From: CBDBLK01 sp965243145
GTDB taxonomy: Bacteria; Bdellovibrionota; Bacteriovoracia; Bacteriovoracales; Bacteriovoracaceae
DNA: 64,000 nt
Assembly (NCBI GenBank): GCA_965243145.1
Contig: CBDEUB010000002.1
Location: forward strand, 1,674,001-1,738,000
Direction of reading: 5' to 3'
The stretch's first letter is position 1; each line of letters begins with the position of its first letter. Below, piece after piece: positions 1 through 8,837 of this stretch. The notes below the pieces were generated by a model that saw nothing but the letters and a program-made list of their open reading frames with translations, searched no databases and had not been told where the DNA came from. The position numbers and the translations under genes were made by a program.

Positions 1-697
1 ATTGTTTTTTTAGATATTCCACTGGCCCTCTCGTCAAGGCCTGCACAAGGCCTATAAAAACAAGAATAATTGCTGCAATGCTGTTCTGCACATCCCAGTT
101 TGACAGTATTTGAAAATTAGCAACGAAAAGAGGAATTGATAAAAAAGCATGATGAATGCGATTTTCCATGCTTTCATTAATGAAGATATACAAACAATTA
201 ACTCCCAGCAAAGGCCATATCGAATACTTTTCCCAAAATTGCCCAGTAAATTCAATTGGTATGAATAACCAAGAAAGAACTAATAACATTTCGACAATTA
301 ATTTTAACCCTTTGTATTTAGGCCTCATAAAAATAAGGCCATAAAGCAGGATTAAATTTATAACTCCTAGCTGCACCAAAATGTTTGAAAAACAAACTGA
401 TATAAGTGTTAATATCTTTATAAAAATACTAAATAAATTAAGAGATGGATGAATAAAAATATTCAAACCAAAGGCCATTATTCCATAAATCATTAAAAGT
501 GAAGCAATATCTGCGTGAATTAAAGAAGTTTGTACCGTCAAAGGTTCATAAAATTGAGATAAAATTATTCCAAATGTTGTTAAAGCAATTGTTAATATTG
601 TATGAAAATGGCCAAGAAAAATTCGTTCTTTAACTGCCCTTATTGAAAAAACAAAAATATCTAAAGAAATGGCCAACAACACTACGAGCAGTATCAT
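1..697 (-). CDS. partial multi-spanning membrane protein, possible NuoL/M/N-like subunit
   Basis: The gene starts at the ATG at 695-697, which overlaps the TGA of the preceding gene (ATGA), and runs off the left edge without a stop, so 232 codons are visible. The translation is almost entirely hydrophobic, with about seven likely membrane segments and few charged residues. I see no recognisable motif. Its place after A-, H-, J- and K-like genes suggests a large antiporter-like (NuoL/M/N-type) subunit of a divergent complex I-like membrane module, but that is inference from gene order. Base composition is very AT-rich, like the four genes before it and unlike nuoN. Confidence 0.6.
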   Translation of the reverse strand, partial: MILLVVLLAISLDIFVFSIRAVKERIFLGHFHTILTIALTTFGIILSQFYEPLTVQTSLIHADIASLLMIYGIMAFGLNIFIHPSLNLFSIFIKILTLISVCFSNILVQLGVINLILLYGLIFMRPKYKGLKLIVEMLLVLSWLFIPIEFTGQFWEKYSIWPLLGVNCLYIFINESMENRIHHAFLSIPLFVANFQILSNWDVQNSIAAIILVFIGLVQALTRGPVEYLKKQ

Positions 698-981
698 AAA
701 TCCTCTAAATTATTTAAATTTTTATTAGCTATTTTTTCTTTTAAAATAACTATGTATGCAACTAATGCGAAAAAAATAAAAGAATGGCCTATCAAAATGT
801 ATTGGAGTAATCCATATTGGCCACCATGCTTAAAGTCATAAAACACTGATAGTAAAGTAAGTGAATTAAACAAGATAAGCACAGAAACAGGATAATTCAA
901 AAAACTGTTTACAAAAAATAATGAAATTAATGGAATTATAATTAGGGCCAAAATAAATATATAATAAAAGTTAATTTGCAT
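694..981 (-). CDS. small membrane protein, NuoK-like by size and position
   Basis: This 95-residue protein has three likely membrane segments and starts with ATG at 981. It sits four bases after the J-like gene and overlaps the next gene by ATGA. Size, topology and position match NuoK of complex I. By eye, the two membrane glutamates that real NuoK uses for proton transfer (E36 and E73 in the NuoK at 7961-8266) are not present at the matching places, so it would not be a conventional pumping subunit. A function other than complex I is possible. The DNA is strongly AT-rich. Confidence 0.5.
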   Translation of the reverse strand: MQINFYYIFILALIIIPLISLFFVNSFLNYPVSVLILFNSLTLLSVFYDFKHGGQYGLLQYILIGHSFIFFALVAYIVILKEKIANKNLNNLEDL

Positions 982-984
982 TTT

Positions 985-1458
985 TTATTCCTCTAATTTA
1001 TTTTTTTGCCTTACAATAAAGCAAGTTAAAATAAGGCCTGTAAATGCCAAAATGGCCAAGTACTCCTCCCAATATTTATTTAGAAACTGAACTTCAACGG
1101 AAAATTTAGAAAAAGATTGCACTCCTTGATCTCTTATACTAATGAAAACTCCAAAACAAACACTTGTTAAAATAGAAATCAAAGGGAAAAAATATTTTCT
1201 CAAATTTTTTCTGTTTTTTGGAGTTTTCAAAAACTGATAGTCATAGAGAAATATTAAAATGAAACTGATGATGTTCATTACCGAAAAGTAAAAAGCAATT
1301 TCGGCCGAGGCCCAATAGGCAATGAGGATACTTGAAAAGATGAGATGAATAAAAAGATAAATCCGTGTTCCAGATGGCCTTCTTCCCCAACAACATAAAA
1401 TGCAAGTAGATAAAAGTATAATAAGGATTATTTTTTCAAATCCAATCAAAGTAAACAT
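985..1458 (-). CDS. membrane protein, NuoJ-like by size and position
   Basis: About 157 residues with five likely membrane segments and a short charged tail (RQKNKLEE). I chose the ATG at 1458, which overlaps the end of the H-like gene by 23 bases; an in-frame TTG at 1494 would add 12 residues. Topology, length and the position between an H-like and a K-like gene fit NuoJ, but I see no clear sequence signature. It belongs to an AT-rich, translationally coupled set downstream of nuoN. Confidence 0.5.
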   Translation of the reverse strand: MFTLIGFEKIILIILLSTCILCCWGRRPSGTRIYLFIHLIFSSILIAYWASAEIAFYFSVMNIISFILIFLYDYQFLKTPKNRKNLRKYFFPLISILTSVCFGVFISIRDQGVQSFSKFSVEVQFLNKYWEEYLAILAFTGLILTCFIVRQKNKLEE

Positions 1459-2383
1459 TCCAAATCCATGAATATAAAACTGTAACTGCACCAAGAGGAA
1501 TAATCCAACTCATAACTATTTTTCCCATAATTTCACTAGTCAAAGATATTAAGAAATAATTTATAAAAGAAAAAACTCCAAACAAAAAAATAAATTTAAT
1601 CAACCAAAGCAGGATTTGAATAAGAATCTCTAGTTGTGGATATTGATTAACTAATGATGAAAAAAAATCAATTTTATCTGGCCCTCCCAAAAATAAATAA
1701 ATAAAAAGAATTATAAAACAAGTTAATTTTATAACCTCAGAACACTTTTCAAAGAAAATATGATCATCTCTGTGATAAATATTTTGTTCTGAAATTGAAC
1801 GGACAGAACTTAAAAATATTAGGATCGAGAAAAGCAAAGCACTAAAAGGGTTTAAAAAGATTCCCCATTTGGGTATTCCGAAATAAAAAATATCTTTTTG
1901 TAATTCAACAATACGGTAGATGTCGGGCACTCCATAAATGATTAATAAACTCATATAAATTGATAACACCACATATATAATCGAACTAAATCGAACTAGA
2001 AAATGCCCCAAGATAAGGAATTTATCACTTCTATTGGCCAATTCAATCTTTAAGAGAGATACCAGGTTTAAAATTATAACGAGTATCATAACCATAAGAA
2101 GGCCATTTTCCATCTCCCTCGCAAATTGCAACATTGAAAGTATAAAAGCGACAATTGTTAGTTCTATCCAAAAAAGAATAAAACTCCAAATATCATTTTT
2201 TTTAGTAAACCCTAACTGCAATGTTTTGGCCGCCATTTGATAATAACACTTAATATTTGATTGTATATGATGAGTTCTCATTGTATTGGTTATAAACTGA
2301 GAAACTCCTAATAAAAAAGGAGTAAACACTATCATGATCACAAATAATCCCACTATATTGATTAGAATAGAAAAATCAATCAT
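1436..2383 (-). CDS. divergent NuoH-like membrane protein
   Basis: This 315-residue protein has about eight membrane segments, like NuoH, the subunit that anchors complex I's quinone site. The C-terminal stretch IIPLGAVTVLYSW and a segment reading SVRSISEQN resemble the NuoH fold. The hallmark quinone-loop sequence (AEANRAPFDLPEAESEL in the NuoH at 8838-10088) is replaced by an unrelated SEQNIYHRDD stretch. The start overlaps the previous gene by ATGA, so the genes are translationally coupled. I infer a paralogue that has lost quinone-site residues; a hydrogenase-like or transporter module is an alternative. Confidence 0.5.
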   Translation of the reverse strand: MIDFSILINIVGLFVIMIVFTPFLLGVSQFITNTMRTHHIQSNIKCYYQMAAKTLQLGFTKKNDIWSFILFWIELTIVAFILSMLQFAREMENGLLMVMILVIILNLVSLLKIELANRSDKFLILGHFLVRFSSIIYVVLSIYMSLLIIYGVPDIYRIVELQKDIFYFGIPKWGIFLNPFSALLFSILIFLSSVRSISEQNIYHRDDHIFFEKCSEVIKLTCFIILFIYLFLGGPDKIDFFSSLVNQYPQLEILIQILLWLIKFIFLFGVFSFINYFLISLTSEIMGKIVMSWIIPLGAVTVLYSWIWNVYFDWI

Positions 2384-2715
2384 GGATCATTCCTTTCAAA
2401 ATAATTTAAAATGCAAAAATAGGCCCCTATTAAACTCGCCATAAAAATATACGAAGAAGGCCTGTAAAAGAAAGTTGTATTTTTGAAATCAAGTGTTCGG
2501 TGTATAAAGGGGATTAATGCCAAAAAAATTGTCAAGAGGGGAATAATCGCTAGAAAAAATTTAAATCCATTATATTCATCAATAAAGATTCTTTTAACTT
2601 CAACTTTTTTTTCTCTTTTAATTTGGGACTTTTTACTGAAAACAAGAATAACCAGAAAAAAGCATAACCCTAATATAAGGGCCGTTGTAAAGAAAATTAA
2701 AATCTTGGATTCCAA
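2380..2715 (-). CDS. small three-helix membrane protein, NuoA-like by topology
   Basis: It has 111 residues, with one membrane helix near the N-terminus, a basic loop of about 25 residues (KKSQIKREKKVEVKRIF) and two further helices. That is the NuoA layout, but the NuoA loop motif YECGEGP is missing. It starts 11 bases after the nuoN stop and overlaps the H-like gene by ATGA. It is the first gene of the AT-rich second module, and probably co-transcribed with the nuo operon. Confidence 0.5.
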   Translation of the reverse strand: MESKILIFFTTALILGLCFFLVILVFSKKSQIKREKKVEVKRIFIDEYNGFKFFLAIIPLLTIFLALIPFIHRTLDFKNTTFFYRPSSYIFMASLIGAYFCILNYFERNDP

Positions 2716-2726
2716 GCATCACTCCA

Positions 2727-4196
2727 TCACTGGAGAAAAATTTTTGTTCCGTCAATAAAACTCATCATCTTCGTAAAATAAATTCCCAACAAGATTATGG
2801 GGCAAGTAAAAATAACTATCAATGATTGATTGAGAGGGCCAAATCCAATAATTGGCCCATCCGCTTCCGCCGGCCGAAAAACCATGATTCTAACAATCTT
2901 CAAATAATAGTAGAGACTTACAACTGAATTGAGGCCCGCAATAATTGCCAGAACATAGTACTGTTTTTTGATAATAAGGCTAAGAAGATAGAACTTTGCT
3001 GTAAATCCGGCAAAGGGTGGTATTCCGGCCAAAGAAAACATGACCAGGGCCATGGCCACCGACATTAAAGGGTAGCGGTAAACCATTCCGCTAAAGCGCT
3101 CAAAATGATCATTTCCATATTTATCTTGCACAAAGGATACAATATAAAATGCAACTGTTGTCATAAATAAATATGCAATAGCGTAAAACAAAATGGCCTG
3201 AATCCCAATTTCATCAATAACCAAAACACCAAGTAGCATCATTCCAACATGGGAAATTGAAGAATAGGCCAACATTCTCTTTATAGATCGCTGTCCAATG
3301 GCAGAAATATTCCCCACAGTCATTGTCAGTGCCGCCACAATGCTCAAAACTCCCACCAGGCCAACGCCCAAGGCCCCGGAGTTTGGGCCAAAAAGAATGT
3401 GGGAAACTCTTACTAGAATGGATATGCCAGCAATTTTGGGAACTATGGAAAAAAAAGCGGTGACGGGCAGGGGAGAACCTTCATAAACATCGGGCGACCA
3501 CATGTGAAAAGGCACTGCTGCTATCTTGTATCCAATACCTACAAAAAATAATAAAAAAGAAGGTAAAATAATTGCTGTTTGAGGTGCAGAAAGTTCTCCA
3601 AGTTTGGCCGCCATCTCCGGGAAATAAATAGTCCCGAACACGCCAAAAATGTGACTCATGCCAAAAAGCATAATACCTGCGGAAACTCCTCCGTAAAGTG
3701 CGTACTTAATTCCTCCTTCTACAGAAAGATCATCTCTCTTTTTTAGAGATGCCAAGACATAGGAAAGAATGGAAAGAGTTTCGATACCTATATATAAAAT
3801 CAGCATATTATTGGCCGAAGCTAAAAGCATACCTCCAATCAATATCCCTAAAGCAATCATGGAAAATTCACCCTTGAGGTCTTGATAAATATCCTTTGAT
3901 TCTTTTGCCAAATAAATCGCTACAAAAGTGCCGAGAACCATAATCATTTTGGATAGCGTGGCAAATGTATCTATGGCCAAGGCCCTGGTAAAGATGAGTT
4001 GAGGTTTGTTGTCGAGACTCGAACCCAGGGCCACAAAGGCGCAGAGAAGGCCCAAGAAACCAATAGAGTAAAACCAGTGGCGATTTTGATGGCCTTCTTC
4101 ATAAGATGACTCAATTAAAATAAGTGCAAGCATGGTCAGGCAAACGATGAGTTCAGGGATAAAATGAGAAAGACTTGCTAAATAGTTCAGCCCCAT
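2727..4196 (-). CDS. nuoN: NADH-quinone oxidoreductase subunit N
   Basis: NuoN is one of the three antiporter-like proton-pumping subunits of complex I in the inner membrane. The 489-residue protein has about 14 membrane segments and the typical motifs, including the Glu in TM5 (LYIGIETLSILSYVLA), the Lys helix GIGYKIAAVPFHMWSPDVYEG and the SIKRMLAYSSISHVGMMLL segment. The length is normal for the family. It follows nuoM by ten bases and is the last canonical gene of the operon before the AT-rich divergent set. Confidence 0.96.
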   Translation of the reverse strand: MGLNYLASLSHFIPELIVCLTMLALILIESSYEEGHQNRHWFYSIGFLGLLCAFVALGSSLDNKPQLIFTRALAIDTFATLSKMIMVLGTFVAIYLAKESKDIYQDLKGEFSMIALGILIGGMLLASANNMLILYIGIETLSILSYVLASLKKRDDLSVEGGIKYALYGGVSAGIMLFGMSHIFGVFGTIYFPEMAAKLGELSAPQTAIILPSFLLFFVGIGYKIAAVPFHMWSPDVYEGSPLPVTAFFSIVPKIAGISILVRVSHILFGPNSGALGVGLVGVLSIVAALTMTVGNISAIGQRSIKRMLAYSSISHVGMMLLGVLVIDEIGIQAILFYAIAYLFMTTVAFYIVSFVQDKYGNDHFERFSGMVYRYPLMSVAMALVMFSLAGIPPFAGFTAKFYLLSLIIKKQYYVLAIIAGLNSVVSLYYYLKIVRIMVFRPAEADGPIIGFGPLNQSLIVIFTCPIILLGIYFTKMMSFIDGTKIFLQ

Positions 4197-4206
4197 AAAA
4201 ACTTTC

Positions 4207-5739
4207 CTAAAAGGATGCTAACAAAACGACCAACTTGCCCACTGAGGCCTTCATAATATTGAGGATGGGGGTCGGATAAACCCCAAAGACAATCACTGCC
4301 ACACAGAGCGGTGCCATATAAAACATTTCCCTGTAATTGACATCTGTGTAGGATTTACATTCTTCGAGCACTTCGCCAAAAAACATGCGCTTGAACATCC
4401 ACAGGAGGTAGGCCGCACCGATGAGAAGGCCCAAAAGGGCCATTACCGTAATAGTGGTAAATTTCTGGTAGATGCCAAGGAAAATGAGTGCCTCAGAAAT
4501 AAAGCCCGACAACCCGGGAAGGCCCATAGAAGCAAACATGGCAATGGTAAAAATAATTGAGTAACGGGGCAACTGCGTGTAAAGCCCACCATAACCTTTA
4601 CTACCATCCGGGCGAACGATCCAACGATGATGGGAACGCTCGTAGAGAATGCCAACTAAAAGAAACATCATGGCCGTCGAGGTTCCATGGTTAAACATTT
4701 GTAGAACGGCACCATTCATAGCGGGAACCGTCATTGCCGCCAACCCCAACATGACAAAACCCATGTGGGAAACAGAAGAATAGGCAATGAGGCGTTTAAC
4801 ATCCGTTTGGGCCATAGCACACAAAGCACCATAAATGACATTGATAAGCCCAAGCCACGCAATACAGGTTGAAAAATAAACCGAGGCCCCGGGAAAAATA
4901 GGGTAGGCAATCCTCAAAAAACCATAAGTCCCCATTTTGAGCAAAACCCCTGCCAAAATAACCGAAACTGCCGTTGGTGCTTGAACATGAGCGTGGGGCA
5001 ACCAAGTGTGAAAAGGGAACACCGGAACTTTGATAGCAAAGCCAATAAACAAAAAAATAAAAAAGAGTTTGCTGAAACTAAATTCCATACCCAAGAGCGT
5101 CAGTTTCAACTCTGTAAACTTTCCACCAGCGAGGGCCAATAAATTAAAGGAATCTGTTGACTGCCCCGAGGCATAATACAAGGCCACCATACTCACGAGC
5201 ATGAGAATGGAACCAAAAAAAGTGTAGAGGAAAAACTTGATGGCGGCGTATTCCCTGTTCTCTCCGCCCCAAACACCAATCAGGAAAAACATGGGGATGA
5301 GCATGACTTCCCAGTAAACATAAAATAAAAAGAAATCCAGGGCGAGGAATACCCCTAAAACAGTATTTTGCAACAAGAGGAAAAGAGCAAAATAAGTTTT
5401 CACACTTTTACTGATCGTCCACGAACTCAGCACACATAGAAAGAAAAGCAATCCCGACAACAAGACCATCGGCAGAGATATTCCATCAACACCCAGAGAA
5501 TAAAAAATATTAAATTGGGTTATCCAGGGGGCCTTAATATTAAAGGCCTCTTGCATGCCGGGTACGCTGGTATCAAACTTGCAATAAAGAACTAAACTCA
5601 ACAGTAATGTTATTGCTGTATTGGCAAGTGCCCACCAGCGAACCATTTCCTCTTTGGCCCTTGGAATACAAAGAACTCCAAGCACACCCAAAAAGGGCAT
5701 CCAAAGAATCCAATTGAGAAGATAGGAATGATTGGCCAC
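4207..5739 (-). CDS. nuoM: NADH-quinone oxidoreductase subunit M
   Basis: NuoM is the middle antiporter-like subunit of the complex I membrane arm. The 510-residue sequence shows the expected YWEVMLIPMFFLIGVWGG segment with the conserved Glu, the helix IKVPVFPFHTWLPHAHVQAP and the TDVKRLIAYSSVSHMGFV motif. Length and topology are normal. It lies between nuoL (31-base gap) and nuoN (10-base gap) on the minus strand in one operon. Confidence 0.97.
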   Translation of the reverse strand: MANHSYLLNWILWMPFLGVLGVLCIPRAKEEMVRWWALANTAITLLLSLVLYCKFDTSVPGMQEAFNIKAPWITQFNIFYSLGVDGISLPMVLLSGLLFFLCVLSSWTISKSVKTYFALFLLLQNTVLGVFLALDFFLFYVYWEVMLIPMFFLIGVWGGENREYAAIKFFLYTFFGSILMLVSMVALYYASGQSTDSFNLLALAGGKFTELKLTLLGMEFSFSKLFFIFLFIGFAIKVPVFPFHTWLPHAHVQAPTAVSVILAGVLLKMGTYGFLRIAYPIFPGASVYFSTCIAWLGLINVIYGALCAMAQTDVKRLIAYSSVSHMGFVMLGLAAMTVPAMNGAVLQMFNHGTSTAMMFLLVGILYERSHHRWIVRPDGSKGYGGLYTQLPRYSIIFTIAMFASMGLPGLSGFISEALIFLGIYQKFTTITVMALLGLLIGAAYLLWMFKRMFFGEVLEECKSYTDVNYREMFYMAPLCVAVIVFGVYPTPILNIMKASVGKLVVLLASF

Positions 5740-5770
5740 AAATTTGCTCCTTATTTTGTCTCTAATCGCC

Positions 5771-7939
5771 TCAAGTACTTAGCGTCCACACATATCCTGC
5801 CAAAACTAAAATAATCATAATAAAGTAAAACTGGATTTTTCCAGATTGTAACATTCTCAAAATAACATTAAACAGGCGCACGCTGGCACCTGTTCCATCC
5901 ACCGCCACGGTATCGACCATAATATCATCAAACCATCTCGATGCTGTAAAGAAGATTCGACTGACTGCTTGTTGTCCATCAATAACAAATCGATCATAAA
6001 TTTTCATATCCACAAAAGCAAAAAAATTGTTTAAAGGCAACAGTGCCTTTTGAATAACTCCCTTGAGATAAAAATCGTCCATGTAGTATTTGTTTTGTAA
6101 AATCCGGTAAAAAAAACTAAACGAATCCACCCAGCGGCGAGGATTCCAGTAATGTAGAAGGTACATGGCCATGGCCAATAAGACACCACTAAGAGCGATA
6201 ACGATGGAAAGCAATGCTCCAATGTAATGGCCGCGGTGAACCCGGTGCGCCTCTTCTGGATTTAATCCGTAGCTAGGATCGTATGTGGCCCTTTCCAGCA
6301 TAGGCCTTGGCCTGTCATCAGTGTTGCCAAATATCTGGCGGGGGCGATTGACAAATTTTTCTGGCCGCGGTTTTTCAACCAAAAGGGCAAACCATTCCTT
6401 GGCCACAACGGGAACTTTGACCCATTTCTGTCCCGTTGCAGAACCCGAATACCAAAGGCCCAGAGTAAAGAGGCCCAAGATAAGCAAAGGAACATTGCGA
6501 TTCCACTGCAATTTCTCGGGTTTAACATGTTCGTAAAGTTCCCGATCAGAAGGTTCTCCAAAAAAAGTTAAAAAGACCATGCGAAACATATAAAATGCCG
6601 TCAAAAAAGCACCGCCAAATCCCAAAACGGTGGGAATCCAATAACGGGGAGAAATATCGGCCATGACCAAAGCATCTCCTAAAATACGATCTTTGGAGAC
6701 AAACCCTGAAAAAAATGGAATCCCGGCAATCGCCAAAGTACACACCAAAACTGCCAAAAAAGTCCACGGCATTTTTTTTCTGAGTCCTCCCATGCGTAAC
6801 ATTTCCTGAACATGCTGATGGGTAAAAGGGTCGTGCAAAGAATGAATGACAGAGCCAGCACTCAAAAAGAGACAGGCCTTAAAAACGGCATGGGTTATCA
6901 AGTGCATGAAAGCGGCATTGTAGGAGCCAACTCCAATGCCCAAAACCATGTATCCGAGTTGAGAAATTGTCGAATAGGCCAAGACGGCCTTGAGGTCTGT
7001 TTGAACCAAAGCGATGCTGGCAGCACCGAAAGCAGTAATGCCGCCAATGATAGAAATGGCATAGGTTATTTCTCCAAGCTCCATCAAGGGAAAACACCTC
7101 AAGGCAAGGTAAACTCCTGCGGCCACCATAGTGGCAGCGTGAATGAGGGCCGAGCAGGGAGTTGGCCCAAACATGGCATCCGGCAACCACACTTGCAGAG
7201 GGAATTGGGCCGACTTGCCCACGGTACCCATAAAGAGAGCAATCGCCGCAAAAGTGGCCAATGGTATGCCGAGAGCAGTAATCCCATCAAACTGTTGATT
7301 GGCAATGGCAGCGTAAATATCGACAAAAGTGACATTTCCCACTACTGGCCAAATGGCAATGATCCCTAAGAGAAAAAAAACATCTCCCACTCGCGTGGTC
7401 ATAAAGGCCTTCAAGGAAGCATTCCCCGCCCCTTCTTTTTCGTAATAAAAGCCAATCAAGCTGTAGGAACAAAAACCCATGAGTTCCCAAAATACAAAAA
7501 CCGACAATAAATTGTCCGAGAGGACAAGGCCCAACATGGCCGAAGTAAAAAGGGAGAGGTAGACATAAAAACGCCCATAGCGGGCATCGTCGTACATATA
7601 GTAGTGGGAGAAAATGTGAATGAGAGTCGCCACGCAAGTCACCATCAACAACATGATGGCGGTCATGCTATCGATATAAATTCCCATATCTACTTTAAAG
7701 GGAGTATCGCCGTAAGAGAGGTCAAACCAAGTGAAAGTCTTATGAATAAAATAATCGGGACTAAATGTAGTATAAAAATCTCTAAAAATTCTTAGAGCGC
7801 AAAAGCTCGAACCCAGCATGGCACCGATGCTAACCCACGCTCCGGCCTTAGGGATTCGTTTCACCAGAAAGGCATTAACCACGAAGGCCAAAAAGGGAAG
7901 CAATACGATTGGAGTTACGCTTAAAATAGTATAATCCAT
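5771..7939 (-). CDS. nuoL: NADH-quinone oxidoreductase subunit L
   Basis: NuoL is the distal proton-pumping subunit and carries the long lateral helix along the membrane arm. The 722-residue protein has the core motifs VFWELMGFCSYSLIGFYYE, GKSAQFPLQVWLPDAM and TDLKAVLAYSTISQLGYM. It is about 100 residues longer than the E. coli protein. The extra length sits in a hydrophilic stretch after TM14 (around residues 500-590, rich in Arg and Pro) and in the C-terminal arm. The ATG at 7939 lies 21 bases after nuoK. Confidence 0.97.
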   Translation of the reverse strand: MDYTILSVTPIVLLPFLAFVVNAFLVKRIPKAGAWVSIGAMLGSSFCALRIFRDFYTTFSPDYFIHKTFTWFDLSYGDTPFKVDMGIYIDSMTAIMLLMVTCVATLIHIFSHYYMYDDARYGRFYVYLSLFTSAMLGLVLSDNLLSVFVFWELMGFCSYSLIGFYYEKEGAGNASLKAFMTTRVGDVFFLLGIIAIWPVVGNVTFVDIYAAIANQQFDGITALGIPLATFAAIALFMGTVGKSAQFPLQVWLPDAMFGPTPCSALIHAATMVAAGVYLALRCFPLMELGEITYAISIIGGITAFGAASIALVQTDLKAVLAYSTISQLGYMVLGIGVGSYNAAFMHLITHAVFKACLFLSAGSVIHSLHDPFTHQHVQEMLRMGGLRKKMPWTFLAVLVCTLAIAGIPFFSGFVSKDRILGDALVMADISPRYWIPTVLGFGGAFLTAFYMFRMVFLTFFGEPSDRELYEHVKPEKLQWNRNVPLLILGLFTLGLWYSGSATGQKWVKVPVVAKEWFALLVEKPRPEKFVNRPRQIFGNTDDRPRPMLERATYDPSYGLNPEEAHRVHRGHYIGALLSIVIALSGVLLAMAMYLLHYWNPRRWVDSFSFFYRILQNKYYMDDFYLKGVIQKALLPLNNFFAFVDMKIYDRFVIDGQQAVSRIFFTASRWFDDIMVDTVAVDGTGASVRLFNVILRMLQSGKIQFYFIMIILVLAGYVWTLST

Positions 7940-7960
7940 TTCTACTTCTCTGCCCTATCT

Positions 7961-8266
7961 CTAATTTTGTAGTTGAGTAGCGTCATCAATGTGTACACTT
8001 TCCCGCAACTGAAAAAAGCGAATCACAATGGCCAGGCCCACCGCCGCTTCCGCTGCTGCAATGACGATAATAAAAAGACTCATAATATGTCCCTCTAAAT
8101 TCTGATTTACAAAACGCGTATAGGCCACAAAATTGAGGGCCGCAGCGTTTAAAATCAATTCAACGCCTAAGAGGATGGCGATAATATTTTTTCGGGCAAT
8201 CATAACCACCAGGCCACAGACAAATAAAATAGTTGAAATGACGAGATAGGAGGTTAAGCTGACCAT
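7961..8266 (-). CDS. nuoK: NADH-quinone oxidoreductase subunit K
   Basis: NuoK is a small three-helix proton-channel subunit. I chose the ATG at 8266 (MVSLTSYLV), giving 101 residues, the normal family length; a longer frame reaching 8317 would overlap nuoJ and add an atypical basic N-terminus. The two essential membrane glutamates are present, E36 in GVELILNAAAL and E73 in AAAEAAVGLAIV. It starts 13 bases after the nuoJ stop. Confidence 0.95.
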   Translation of the reverse strand: MVSLTSYLVISTILFVCGLVVMIARKNIIAILLGVELILNAAALNFVAYTRFVNQNLEGHIMSLFIIVIAAAEAAVGLAIVIRFFQLRESVHIDDATQLQN

Positions 8267-8279
8267 CGTTTTAAAACCT

Positions 8280-8807
8280 TTAACTGTGCCGGGGACGCGC
8301 AATGACCGCGGCACCAATTAACGCTCCCAAAAGAAGAATCGAGGAAATTTCAAATGCTAAAATGTGATCTGTAATTAAGAGGGTTCCGATTTTCTCCACG
8401 GTCGTCGATAGTGGCGGCAATTCTGCCTGCGTGTGGAAACGGATCAGGCCAATGACAATTTTAAGGATTATACTCAAGGCCACAAACACCACCAGAATGG
8501 CCACTGCATAAGTCTTCACATTTCCCATGGCCGCAACTTTGGTGATGCCAAAACGGTTGGGCCTATCTGCGGCCCCTCCGGTGAGCATAACGGCAAAAAG
8601 CATGAGGATGACGACTCCACCAGCATAAACCACGAGTTGAGTCGCCGCCAAGAAATCGGCACCCAAGGTAGCGTAGAGTCCTGCCACCCCAAAGAGAGAA
8701 CCCAGAAGAAAGAGGCAAGCGTGCATGAGATTCTTACACACGGCCACCAGAACAGCACAGCCAACTGCAAGTCCCGCCGAAAGCAAAAATAATATTTGTT
8801 CAAACAC
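8280..8807 (-). CDS. nuoJ: NADH-quinone oxidoreductase subunit J
   Basis: NuoJ is a five-helix subunit whose third helix couples quinone chemistry to proton movement. The 175-residue protein carries the conserved TM3 segment LVVYAGGVVILMLFAVML, the family's best marker. It sits between nuoH and nuoK. The nuoI gene, which usually lies between H and J, is absent here. Confidence 0.95.
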   Translation of the reverse strand: MFEQILFLLSAGLAVGCAVLVAVCKNLMHACLFLLGSLFGVAGLYATLGADFLAATQLVVYAGGVVILMLFAVMLTGGAADRPNRFGITKVAAMGNVKTYAVAILVVFVALSIILKIVIGLIRFHTQAELPPLSTTVEKIGTLLITDHILAFEISSILLLGALIGAAVIARPRHS

Positions 8808-8837
8808 TTTTTATCCCACCCGTCATTTTAAACGAGT

